A stretch of DNA of 5,025 nucleotides, taken from contig JAAZON010000047.1 in assembly GCA_012797725.1 (NCBI GenBank), positions 1-5,025 of the forward strand. Reading direction: 5' to 3'. A model generated the notes under the pieces. That model did not search any database, was not told where the DNA came from, and was given only the letters and a program-made list of their open reading frames with translations. A program made the position numbers and the translations under genes. Shown here in pieces: positions 1 to 5,025 of the stretch (position 1 is the first letter of the stretch; each line of letters begins with the position of its first letter). The stretch comes from SAR324 cluster bacterium (GTDB taxonomy: Bacteria > Bdellovibrionota > UBA2361 > JAAZON01).

Positions 1-961
1 AACTATCGGCCCGAAGAATTGCTGCGCAGGCTTTTTTGGCCCTCTTAAGATCTAAGTATCTTGAATTAGTGCTGTATTTTCTATAAAGCCAATCAGGTAT
101 GCCAAGGCGATCTTTAATCCTTGAATCCGAAACTTGGGCTTGCTGAAGAGCTTTGATATTTAGAAGTGTTATAAGATTTTTTGAAATGAGTCCTAGTATT
201 GAAAGAGGTGATTTGCCCCCTCGCAAGGACTGGCTAAGTTCAAAAAGCATAGTTTTTTGATCGCCGCGGCTTATTGCATCCACAAGTTGAAACTCATTTG
301 CATGAGTTTTATCACTAAATAATGAACGTATGTGAGCCACCAGAGCTCTTTCAGAATCGCAATAGAGAGAAAGAAGTGAGATTAAACGAGAAATTTTATC
401 AGGTGAACCATCCCCAAGATCAATCAAAATATCTACAACCATTGCTTCGCCTTGCGTAAAGCCACCTTGCTGTCGCAGTTCCTTTTGCACCCACCTTTTT
501 AATGCAGACCCTTTCAGCTCCTCAAGTTCGACCAAACACTTCACGGTCCTGAAGTGTTTGAGCAAAACGTGTGAAGCAGGAAGAGATGAACCTAAAAGAA
601 TTAAGTGAGTAGAAAATGGAATAGAGGGGATGAAATCAATAAGATCTCGAGCAATTTCCAGTGGCAGTTTTTCAATGTTGCTAATTATAAAGAATGAATT
701 AGAGGAGAATAAGGACAACGCGCCAAGTTCCTCTTTCATTGATTTCCAGGATTGTTTATTGAGATCTGCAGCAGTTATCTTCTTTAGGGCTTGAGCACTG
801 GAACTCTGTCTGTCTTCAGTCGTTTTAGAAGCCAAGGAGAGAAGGTGCTCGCATAGTCTTTGAAGGCGTATGGAATCTGGCGCCAATGCGAGTACAGCAA
901 CAGGGAATTTACTCAATGAGGCTAAATGTGATAACTGCTCTGTTGTCGATGAAGTAGGCAA
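1..961 (-). CDS. holA: DNA polymerase III subunit delta, partial (C-terminus off the left edge)
   Basis: About 320 residues are readable without a stop. The delta subunit is the clamp-loader 'wrench' that opens the beta sliding clamp during replication. The N-terminal part is divergent, but a segment at about residues 75-100 (ELGALSLFSSNSFFIISNIEKL) matches the family's 'SLF..r..lvvi' strand. The third domain has the usual helical pattern, with SPLSILGLISKNLITLLNIKAL (about residues 250-271) in the place where HolA proteins have their 'LR..LRLLL.vk.l' helix. HolA proteins are usually about 330-345 residues, so little is missing. The start is uncertain. A TAA stop lies three codons upstream of the TTG at 961, and the first in-frame ATG is at about codon 75, inside domain I. 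TTG is therefore the only sensible start, although no Shine-Dalgarno sequence is visible. It lies 23 bases downstream of tRNA-Phe on the same strand. Identification is by recalled family pattern. Confidence 0.82.
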   Translation of the reverse strand, partial: MPTSSTTEQLSHLASLSKFPVAVLALAPDSIRLQRLCEHLLSLASKTTEDRQSSSAQALKKITAADLNKQSWKSMKEELGALSLFSSNSFFIISNIEKLPLEIARDLIDFIPSIPFSTHLILLGSSLPASHVLLKHFRTVKCLVELEELKGSALKRWVQKELRQQGGFTQGEAMVVDILIDLGDGSPDKISRLISLLSLYCDSERALVAHIRSLFSDKTHANEFQLVDAISRGDQKTMLFELSQSLRGGKSPLSILGLISKNLITLLNIKALQQAQVSDSRIKDRLGIPDWLYRKYSTNSRYLDLKRAKKACAAILRADS

Positions 962-984
962 GATTTTTTATGGATCTAATAGAA

Positions 985-1057
<73 letters not shown>

Positions 1058-1081
1058 AGATTAGTCTAACTCTGTCCTTAA

Positions 1082-1110
1082 ACTATCTAGTTTAATAGGA
1101 CCCGAAACAA
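1082..1110 (-). promoter_or_regulatory. Possible sigma-70-type promoter for tRNA-Phe (and holA)
   Basis: On the minus strand, TTGTTT (1105-1110) could be the -35 box and GATAGT (1082-1087, 4 of 6 matches to TATAAT) the -10 box, with a 17-base spacer. Transcription would start near 1074, giving a short leader of about 17 bases before the tRNA, which is typical. The boxes are imperfect, so this rests mainly on spacing and position. Confidence 0.35.
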
Positions 1111-1153
1111 TTGGTTTAACTTTTTACCCTATCTTTAAGTAGAATACAAGAAA

Positions 1154-1171
1154 CTTGCCTCAAGAGCCAAG
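1154..1171 (-). terminator. Weak terminator-like hairpin after the RDD gene
   Basis: About 28 bases beyond the stop codon of the RDD protein gene, the minus strand can form CTTG/CAAG plus CT/AG around a four-base loop, with a G-G mismatch between the two stem parts. It is followed by TTTCTTGT. The position suits the end of the three-gene operon, but the stem is short and the T tract is broken, so it may be inefficient or not real. Confidence 0.25.
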
Positions 1172-1198
1172 AAAAGCCAAGTAGGAGTCCTGAAATAT

Positions 1199-2701
1199 TT
1201 AAGTTCTTCTACCGACTACTACTCTGCCAAGATAATCATGGAGAAAGCGATCTTCAGAAAATATTGGAAAAGGCGGAACGAGGAACAAGATTAATGGAAA
1301 TGTGCAAGAGCGAACTATTATATTGGCCATTTTCAAGTCTGAGGTATCTTCGTTTTTTATGCATAGCCCGAAGACTGAAAGACCAAGAGTAGTTCCGGTA
1401 ATTGAAAGGGATATGAGAGGATATGCTATGCTCATTATGGCGATACCCACTATAGAGGCTTTCAACAAACTCAGGATGCTTAATGGATGTAATGCTAAAA
1501 GCTGCACCATAAAGGAATCAAAGTTTGGCACATTAATTAAAGTTAGTAAGAATCCATTACAAATGCCAAGCAGTATTACACAGATGGCATCAATTATGAA
1601 TACTCCAAATCGTTGGCTCAAACCGACACTTTTTAAGGGTAATCTTTTCCGTAATTGAACTTGACGCAAGGGAGCAGGTCTCATTCCATGACTAATGACA
1701 TGCCGTTGGCGCGATCTCAGTGGGGGAAGGGCAGCTGCAGGGGGGTGAAAAACGATTTTTTCTTGAGTTTTCTTGAGCTCAATGAGTTCCAATCCCGAGT
1801 TTTTCATTATTTCTGGGTTATATAGAAAACTGAAATCACGTTCAGGATGGATAAAAGAATCATAACTTAAATCAAAAAGAAGATTAATTCTTTCTGTGTC
1901 TACAAGTCCAGCTATCTGATGCAAGCTTAGTTCTATTTCATTTCGCTTGTTTTGCAAGATAGCCATTGACTCGTTAAATAGAGTCGAAAGCTCAGAGTCT
2001 TCTAGATGCTCCTGTATTAGAAAATGAGGGCATGCATCAAGTGCCGATGATAGAGTTTTCGACTCCGAAGGGGAAGGTTGAAGGCTTTCTATATCTCCAC
2101 TGTCTTCATCATGATATAAAACTTCTGTGTTTGTCGTTGAATCCGCACAGGAAAGAGTATCTAGTTCTATAAGTTCATTAATGTTTTTGACCTCACTTGA
2201 GCTCTTTGGCTCATCGACGTCTACTGAAGAATCGCTATTGTTAACCTCATTAAGTTTAGGCTCTTCCCTAAAGTTAAGTCTATCTTGTTGTCTTTGAAGC
2301 TCCTTATTCAGCAGTTGTTTCAAAGCGAGTTCAGCAGCATCCCTTGGATCATCTGGATCATCACTCAGAAAGACGGGCTCCTCCCTTGAAAGAATGGAAC
2401 TGGACTCTTCCTTTATGGCATTTTTTGAATTGTTTTTGAGATTTTCTTGTTCTGTAGAGTCTAAGGAAGACTCTTGTAGGGCCTTGGAATCCAAACTTTC
2501 TTTCTTGATGAATTGCTCCGGGGACGGGGAGGAGGGGACCGCCGTCTCTTTCTTGAATTTCTTTAGAAGCGCATCGTAACTTGCAAATGGATAACTGATC
2601 GTAAGGCTATTTTGTCTCTTGAATGGACGTATATCCATTAGGCATGAAGGACAAAGATCTCGCAGTTCAGAAAAACTTGCATTGCATGAGGGGCATTTCA
2701 T
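1199..2701 (-). CDS. Zinc-ribbon and RDD-domain membrane protein of unknown function
   Basis: This 500-residue protein has three parts. Residues 1-20 carry paired cysteine knuckles, CPSC at 3-6 and CPSC at 17-20, as in small zinc ribbons. Residues about 30-250 form a low-complexity linker rich in Ser, Glu and Asp, with a short charged helix around LALKQLLNKELQRQQDR. Residues about 354-500 match the RDD family: R364 and D371 in RFGVFIID at the first membrane helix (about 365-389), a second hydrophobic segment (about 409-434), GTTLGLSVFGLCI, a third hydrophobic segment (about 465-481), and the closing D489 in LHDYLG. RDD proteins are membrane proteins that are mostly uncharacterised; some have been proposed as transporters. 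The start is ATG 2701, with GGAG upstream and a 4-base ATGA overlap with the rsmE stop. An upstream in-frame TTG (2713) would add four residues and is less likely. The function is unknown. Confidence 0.85.
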   Translation of the reverse strand: MKCPSCNASFSELRDLCPSCLMDIRPFKRQNSLTISYPFASYDALLKKFKKETAVPSSPSPEQFIKKESLDSKALQESSLDSTEQENLKNNSKNAIKEESSSILSREEPVFLSDDPDDPRDAAELALKQLLNKELQRQQDRLNFREEPKLNEVNNSDSSVDVDEPKSSSEVKNINELIELDTLSCADSTTNTEVLYHDEDSGDIESLQPSPSESKTLSSALDACPHFLIQEHLEDSELSTLFNESMAILQNKRNEIELSLHQIAGLVDTERINLLFDLSYDSFIHPERDFSFLYNPEIMKNSGLELIELKKTQEKIVFHPPAAALPPLRSRQRHVISHGMRPAPLRQVQLRKRLPLKSVGLSQRFGVFIIDAICVILLGICNGFLLTLINVPNFDSFMVQLLALHPLSILSLLKASIVGIAIMSIAYPLISLSITGTTLGLSVFGLCIKNEDTSDLKMANIIVRSCTFPLILFLVPPFPIFSEDRFLHDYLGRVVVGRRT

Positions 2702-3498
2702 CGCGCTCTCCAAAGTGCTTGTGTCATTGCAACTGCGACAATTGCGGCAGTTTCTGATCTTAACACAGCGGGACCTAAGTTGACTAAGTTAAAATTACAT
2801 TCACGAAAAAGGTCTTCTTCTCCAGGTGTCATGTCGCCTTCTGGCCCGACAGCTAATACAACTTGCCTCTTGTCCTTGATGCAATCGTGTAGTGAAAGGG
2901 CTTGAGGTGACAAAGAGCAGCAAAGTCGTAAAAGATCTTGGTGAGCAAGGGCGTTTAAGTTCTCTCTTAATCTATCATGGTCGTCAATGAGTAAGATCTC
3001 TGGAATGCTCTGATTGCCGGATTGTTCGGCGGCGCTTTCGGCAATCCGCCTCCATCGATTCAATCTTTCGCTTAGCGAATTTTGTTTGATCCTGAGCACG
3101 CTTCTCTCTGCTTGCCAAAACCAAATATGTCCCACTCCAAGTTCAGTTGCTTTTTGGACTACCAGATCGTTCTTATCTCCTTTGCACACGGCGAAGACAA
3201 GCATTTCCACAGGTCGTAGCTGTAGCTTTGTTTCAATAGGGGAAAGTATCTTTACTACAACTCTGTCTGCTACTGTAGATTGTATTGATGACGTTAGAGG
3301 AGGATGTGTTCCTGCCCGGTCAAAAAGAGCGATCTCATCGCCTTCCTTCAGCCTGCAAACGTTGCGCAGATAATGGGAATCTTCTGCATCAAGATGAAGA
3401 AGCATTCCTTGGAGAACCTCGGATTTGCCCAGAGGCTTTGAATTATTGACCAGAAGAAGCTTATTAAAATTTACAAAAAGCCTCTTTTTAGGCGACAC
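2698..3498 (-). CDS. rsmE: 16S rRNA (uracil1498-N3)-methyltransferase
   Basis: RsmE methylates N3 of U1498 in 16S rRNA using S-adenosylmethionine, acting in the cytoplasm on the small subunit. At 266 residues it is slightly longer than the usual 240-250. The N-terminal PUA-like domain (about 1-85) contains HYLRNVCRLKEGDEI (42-56). The SPOUT methyltransferase domain follows, with KGDKNDLVVQKATELGV (106-122), RWRRIAESAAEQSGN (148-162), GPEGD (218-222) and LGPAVLRSETA (241-251); the last two form the trefoil-knot SAM site. Two positions differ from the common pattern: GPEGD rather than GPEGG, and A244 where many members have Arg (LGPRVLRTETA). The start is GTG 3498. A strong AGGAGG lies inside the last codons of the upstream gene, about 12 bases from the GTG, which is a long spacing. 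The gene is 5 bases from its upstream neighbour and overlaps the downstream gene by ATGA, so translation is likely coupled. Confidence 0.93.
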   Translation of the reverse strand: MSPKKRLFVNFNKLLLVNNSKPLGKSEVLQGMLLHLDAEDSHYLRNVCRLKEGDEIALFDRAGTHPPLTSSIQSTVADRVVVKILSPIETKLQLRPVEMLVFAVCKGDKNDLVVQKATELGVGHIWFWQAERSVLRIKQNSLSERLNRWRRIAESAAEQSGNQSIPEILLIDDHDRLRENLNALAHQDLLRLCCSLSPQALSLHDCIKDKRQVVLAVGPEGDMTPGEEDLFRECNFNLVNLGPAVLRSETAAIVAVAMTQALWRAR

Positions 3499-3503
3499 GT
3501 TTA

Positions 3504-4109
3504 TTAACGTCCTCCTGTTTTTTTCTCCAGAAAGGCGGGCAATGTAGCAAGCTTATCAAGCCCAAAGAAACGGTCCTTGTCGACAATCAAGGTAGGAACG
3601 TCAAAAACTCCCAATTTCTTGCCACGTTTGAATATTCCCTTGACTCGTTCTCTGGTATCTGATGATGAAACTTTGCTTAAAAACTCACCGATATCAATAT
3701 CGAGTTCATCGCACAGCTCATTCATAAAGTTGTCTTCGTTGGGATTCTGACCTAAGCCCCAGCACCGATGGAACACTTTATAGTTATACTCAAGCAAAAT
3801 ACCCATATCCGATGCAACAATAGCGCCTCTAGTGATCCTACTAGGGTCAAACTCGATCTCTGGCCATGACTCAGGGTAAGTCAGAGGAATGTTACAATTT
3901 TCCGCAAAACGCTTTGTGTCTTCAAAGATATAAGAAAGCTTGTCAGGATTGATGGGGCTTGCGCTAAGCTGCTGGCCAGCTGCTCGCGCCGAAAATGGCT
4001 GCCACAAAAGCTCAATATCGAACTTTTTCTCAAGATCGTAAATCTGATCAAGTGCTAAATAACAATAAGGACTTTGGAACGAATAGTATACCTCAACACT
4101 AATAGTCAT
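3504..4109 (-). CDS. DsbA-like / 2-hydroxychromene-2-carboxylate isomerase family (kappa-GST-like) protein
   Basis: This 201-residue protein has the thioredoxin-fold DsbA-like architecture of the HCCA isomerase/kappa glutathione transferase group. The N-terminal strand and active-site turn read VEVYYSFQSPYCYLAL (5-20). The Ser of S13-P-Y-C16 aligns with the catalytic Ser of kappa GST and HCCA isomerase, while the fourth position is Cys instead of the usual Ser. The C-terminal signature GVFDVPTLIVDKDRFFGLDKL (167-187) contains the cis-Pro loop (V-P172-T) and the 'FFG.D.L' ending typical of the family. The helical insert lies between these. No signal peptide is seen, so it should be cytoplasmic. 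Family members isomerise aromatic-degradation intermediates or use glutathione, but nothing nearby indicates an aromatic pathway, so the substrate is unknown. It is the first full-size gene of the operon with rsmE. It lacks a clear Shine-Dalgarno of its own. Confidence 0.85.
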   Translation of the reverse strand: MTISVEVYYSFQSPYCYLALDQIYDLEKKFDIELLWQPFSARAAGQQLSASPINPDKLSYIFEDTKRFAENCNIPLTYPESWPEIEFDPSRITRGAIVASDMGILLEYNYKVFHRCWGLGQNPNEDNFMNELCDELDIDIGEFLSKVSSSDTRERVKGIFKRGKKLGVFDVPTLIVDKDRFFGLDKLATLPAFLEKKTGGR

Positions 4110-4144
4110 AACCGTCTTATCTTTTTGAAAAAAAATTTCTTCAT
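4106..4144 (-). CDS. Possible 12-codon leader peptide overlapping the DsbA-like gene
   Basis: On the minus strand an ATG at 4144 opens a 12-codon ORF, MKKFFFKKIRRL. Its TGA stop shares four bases (ATGA, 4106-4109) with the start codon of the following gene. AGGA sits four bases before its ATG, while the following gene has no clear ribosome site of its own, so translational coupling is plausible. The Phe codons fall in a run of eight T (4128-4135). The ORF is so short that chance is a real alternative; no homology judgement is possible. Confidence 0.35.
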   Translation of the reverse strand: MKKFFFKKIRRL

Positions 4145-4170
4145 TATTTCCTGAGTTCTTATCCTCCGAT

Positions 4171-4335
4171 AAATTACCCTAAGGACAAGAATCGTGCTTA
4201 AAATACCCGGTGCCTCTTACATTTGTGCTGAGGCACTGTGAATGCACCCATTACTTTGGCAGGGGGCAAAAAATCACAGTTTCAGGAACTAAGTTACTTA
4301 ACCAACAGCTAGGGTATTAGGATTTAGGGATATTT
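4171..4335. ncRNA. Candidate structured RNA (strand uncertain, plus favoured)
   Basis: Several complementary segments nest consistently. The outer stem is AAAT 4171-4174/ATTT 4332-4335 with CCCTAA 4177-4182/TTAGGG 4324-4329. The inner closing stem is AATACCC 4202-4208/GGGTATT 4312-4318. Hairpin one is GTGCCTC 4210-4216/GAGGCAC 4230-4236. Hairpin two is TGTGA 4237-4241/TCACA 4274-4278, capped by TGC-A-CCC 4243-4249 against GGG-G-GCA 4262-4268 with one mismatch. A short TAAG/CTTA hairpin lies at 4290-4300. The pattern resembles a multibranched riboswitch or small RNA. It matches no family I recognise, including tmRNA, RNase P, SRP RNA and TPP or cobalamin riboswitches. Individual 7-base matches can occur by chance in this length; the nesting is the argument. 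A plus-strand terminator lies downstream at 4519. Confidence 0.35.
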
Positions 4336-4404
4336 GCAACATTGAAATGGAATAGAGAAGGAACTAATTGCTTCTTATCGCGAATATGTTGACTCAGGAT
4401 GGTA

Positions 4405-4414
4405 GCTAATTAGC
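4405..4414. repeat. 10-base perfect palindrome GCTAATTAGC
   Basis: This perfect palindrome lies 11 bases after a TTGACT (4389-4394) that matches five of six bases of the -35 consensus. It would fall in the spacer and -10 area of a plus-strand promoter, so it could be a repressor or activator site. No specific regulator is recognised, and a palindrome this short can occur by chance. Confidence 0.3.
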
Positions 4415-4482
4415 AAATAACTCAAGTTTTCTAAGAAATCGTTATTTTGTTTCCATTATAAAGGGTTAATAGTAGAGATGTA

Positions 4483-4498
4483 AAAAATAATTATTTTT
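4483..4498. repeat. 16-base perfect A/T palindrome
   Basis: AAAAATAA followed by TTATTTTT is perfectly symmetrical and contains only A and T. It lies about 20 bases before the terminator hairpin. It could be an operator, a bend or melting element, or the base of a weak hairpin in the nuoI leader. AT-rich composition makes chance symmetry more likely. Confidence 0.35.
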
Positions 4499-4518
4499 GG
4501 ATCCTAACAAGGGCTAGG

Positions 4519-4538
4519 CCTGGTCTCACCAGGTTTTT
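4519..4538 (+). terminator. Intrinsic terminator or attenuator upstream of nuoI
   Basis: CCTGGT, a CTC loop and ACCAGG form a perfect six-base-pair stem, directly followed by TTTTTGC on the plus strand. The minus-strand reading has no T tract after the stem, so it acts in the plus direction. No plus-strand protein gene precedes it in the window. It lies 55 bases before the nuoI start. It would therefore end a small upstream transcript or attenuate nuoI. The flanks CAAGGGCT (4508-4515) and AGCCTTG (4546-4552) can pair around it with one bulged base. Confidence 0.65.
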
Positions 4539-4593
4539 GCAAAAAAGCCTTGCATACTTATGGAGCCAAGATTCTGGATTAGAGCGAACAGAG

Positions 4594-5025
4594 ATGAAAC
4601 GCCGGGAAGAAATGAATTTTTGGGAGCGAATTTATGTCCTGGAACTGCTCCGAGGTGTGAGTGTTACATTTGGTAAATTACTGAGAAATTTCATCCTTCA
4701 TATCTTGCACTTGCTTGGGCTAAAAAAAGACAAGCGAGCCTTAGCCACTATTCAATATCCAAATGAAAGGAGGGCCTATCCAGATAGATATCGAGGTAGG
4801 CATCGTCTTACTCTTAACGAAAGTGGTGAGGTGAAATGCACTGCCTGTTTTCTTTGTGCAACGGCATGCCCAGCAAAGTGTATTTATATTGAAGCTGCCG
4901 AGCATCCCAATCCAAGTATTTCTAAATTTCCTCACCGTTATGAAATTGATACGCTTCTGTGCATTTATTGCGGATATTGCGTTGAAGCATGTCCAGTGGA
5001 TGCTATTAGAATGGATACAGGCCTG
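4594..5025 (+). CDS. nuoI: NADH-quinone oxidoreductase subunit I, partial (C-terminus off the right edge)
   Basis: NuoI is the peripheral-arm subunit of respiratory complex I that carries iron-sulfur clusters N6a and N6b, passing electrons toward quinone at the cytoplasmic face of the membrane. The 144 visible residues include an N-terminal amphipathic stretch (about 10-45), IQYPNERRAYPDRYRGRHRL (53-72), the first 4Fe-4S motif at C82, C85, C88 and C92, and the second at C123, C126, C129 and C133, followed by DAIRMDTG. C96 is an extra cysteine after the first motif, as in myxobacterial-type NuoI. The start could be ATG 4594 or ATG 4612; the latter has GGGAAG just before it and gives MNFWERIYVLELLRG. 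The upstream frame is open back to 4462, but only through the terminator region. No nuoH or other nuo gene lies immediately upstream, so nuoI seems to begin its transcription unit. Confidence 0.93.
   Translation, partial: MKRREEMNFWERIYVLELLRGVSVTFGKLLRNFILHILHLLGLKKDKRALATIQYPNERRAYPDRYRGRHRLTLNESGEVKCTACFLCATACPAKCIYIEAAEHPNPSISKFPHRYEIDTLLCIYCGYCVEACPVDAIRMDTGL

Larger units (their letters stand above)
4145..4593. other. Divergent intergenic region
   Basis: About 450 bases lie between the minus-strand operon and plus-strand nuoI. There is no convincing protein gene. The region holds nested complementary segments at 4171-4335, palindromes at 4405-4414 and 4483-4498, and a plus-strand terminator at 4519-4538. 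A 9-base direct repeat (AGGAACTAA) occurs at 4284-4292 and 4359-4367. TTGACT at 4389-4394 is a good -35 match on the plus strand, but no good -10 lies at the right distance; TATAAA at 4457-4462 is a good -10 match without a -35. Promoters for both directions must be here or nearby, but I cannot place them with confidence. Confidence 0.6.

Noticed and set aside
1302..1658. Plus-strand ORF of 118 codons
   Set aside because: It lies antisense within the RDD domain coding region, whose protein has clear family motifs; the plus-strand product has no recognisable pattern.
2394..2579. Plus-strand ORF of 61 codons
   Set aside because: It is a shadow of the low-complexity acidic linker of the RDD protein, where codon bias keeps the opposite frame open.
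2702..2713. TTG start at 2713 for the RDD protein, adding four residues
   Set aside because: ATG 2701 has GGAG at good spacing, forms the ATGA overlap with the rsmE stop, and places the first zinc-ribbon cysteine at the usual third position.
3014..3373. Plus-strand ORF of 119 codons
   Set aside because: It is antisense to the well-supported rsmE gene and has no family resemblance.
4128..4135. Run of eight T on the minus strand as an intrinsic terminator
   Set aside because: Only an A/T-rich TTATC/GATAA hairpin lies upstream, too weak and more than 20 bases away; the run fits the leader ORF.
4183..4320. Plus-strand open frame of 45 codons in the intergenic region, with possible GTG starts at 4210 and 4225
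   Set aside because: It has no ATG, no ribosome site before either GTG and no recognisable product; it coincides with the structured repeats, which explain the sequence better.
4171..4335. Outer inverted repeats as ends of a miniature transposable element
   Set aside because: The outer repeats are short and interrupted, no target-site duplication is evident, and internal hairpins fit an RNA fold better; copies elsewhere in the genome would reopen this.
4741..4935. Minus-strand ORF of 64 codons
   Set aside because: It is antisense to nuoI across the iron-sulfur motifs; its cysteines and tryptophans arise from the opposite strand of those codons.

Overview
The window looks like a moderately AT-rich bacterial chromosome segment carrying housekeeping genes. 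The best taxonomic clue is the partial NuoI-like protein at the right end. Its two ferredoxin clusters and their spacing (CTACFLCATACP, then CIYCGYCVEACP, then DAIRMDTG) resemble NuoI of the old 'Deltaproteobacteria' and their relatives (myxobacteria, Bdellovibrio-type lineages). This placement rests on recalled family patterns, so it is tentative.

Layout, left to right. Positions 1-961 (minus) hold most of a DNA polymerase III delta subunit (holA); its C-terminus lies beyond the left edge. Only 23 bases upstream is tRNA-Phe(GAA) (985-1057, minus), so the two are probably co-transcribed. Positions 1058-1198 hold a plausible tRNA promoter and a weak terminator-like hairpin. Positions 1199-4109 are a tight three-gene minus-strand operon, transcribed right to left. 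It encodes a DsbA-like/kappa-GST (2-hydroxychromene-2-carboxylate isomerase family) protein, the 16S rRNA m3U1498 methyltransferase RsmE, and a 500-residue protein with an N-terminal zinc ribbon, a long acidic linker and a C-terminal RDD membrane domain. The genes are separated by 5 bases and then by a 4-base ATGA overlap. A possible 12-codon leader ORF overlaps the first gene by another ATGA.

Positions 4145-4593 are a divergent intergenic region with more structure than expected. It contains a nested, multibranched set of complementary segments (about 4171-4335), two palindromes (4405-4414 and 4483-4498), and a convincing plus-strand intrinsic terminator (4519-4538) just before the NADH dehydrogenase gene. 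Nothing protein-coding on the plus strand precedes this terminator. That suggests either a small RNA gene ending there or an attenuator controlling nuoI. The gene nuoI (4594 to the right edge) has no nuoH or other complex I gene immediately upstream.

The genes cover replication (holA), translation (tRNA-Phe, rsmE), redox or GST-like chemistry, an uncharacterised membrane protein, and respiration (nuoI). There is no sign of phage, transposase or CRISPR. The most interesting material is the intergenic RNA structure and terminator, the leader ORF, and the zinc-ribbon/RDD protein.
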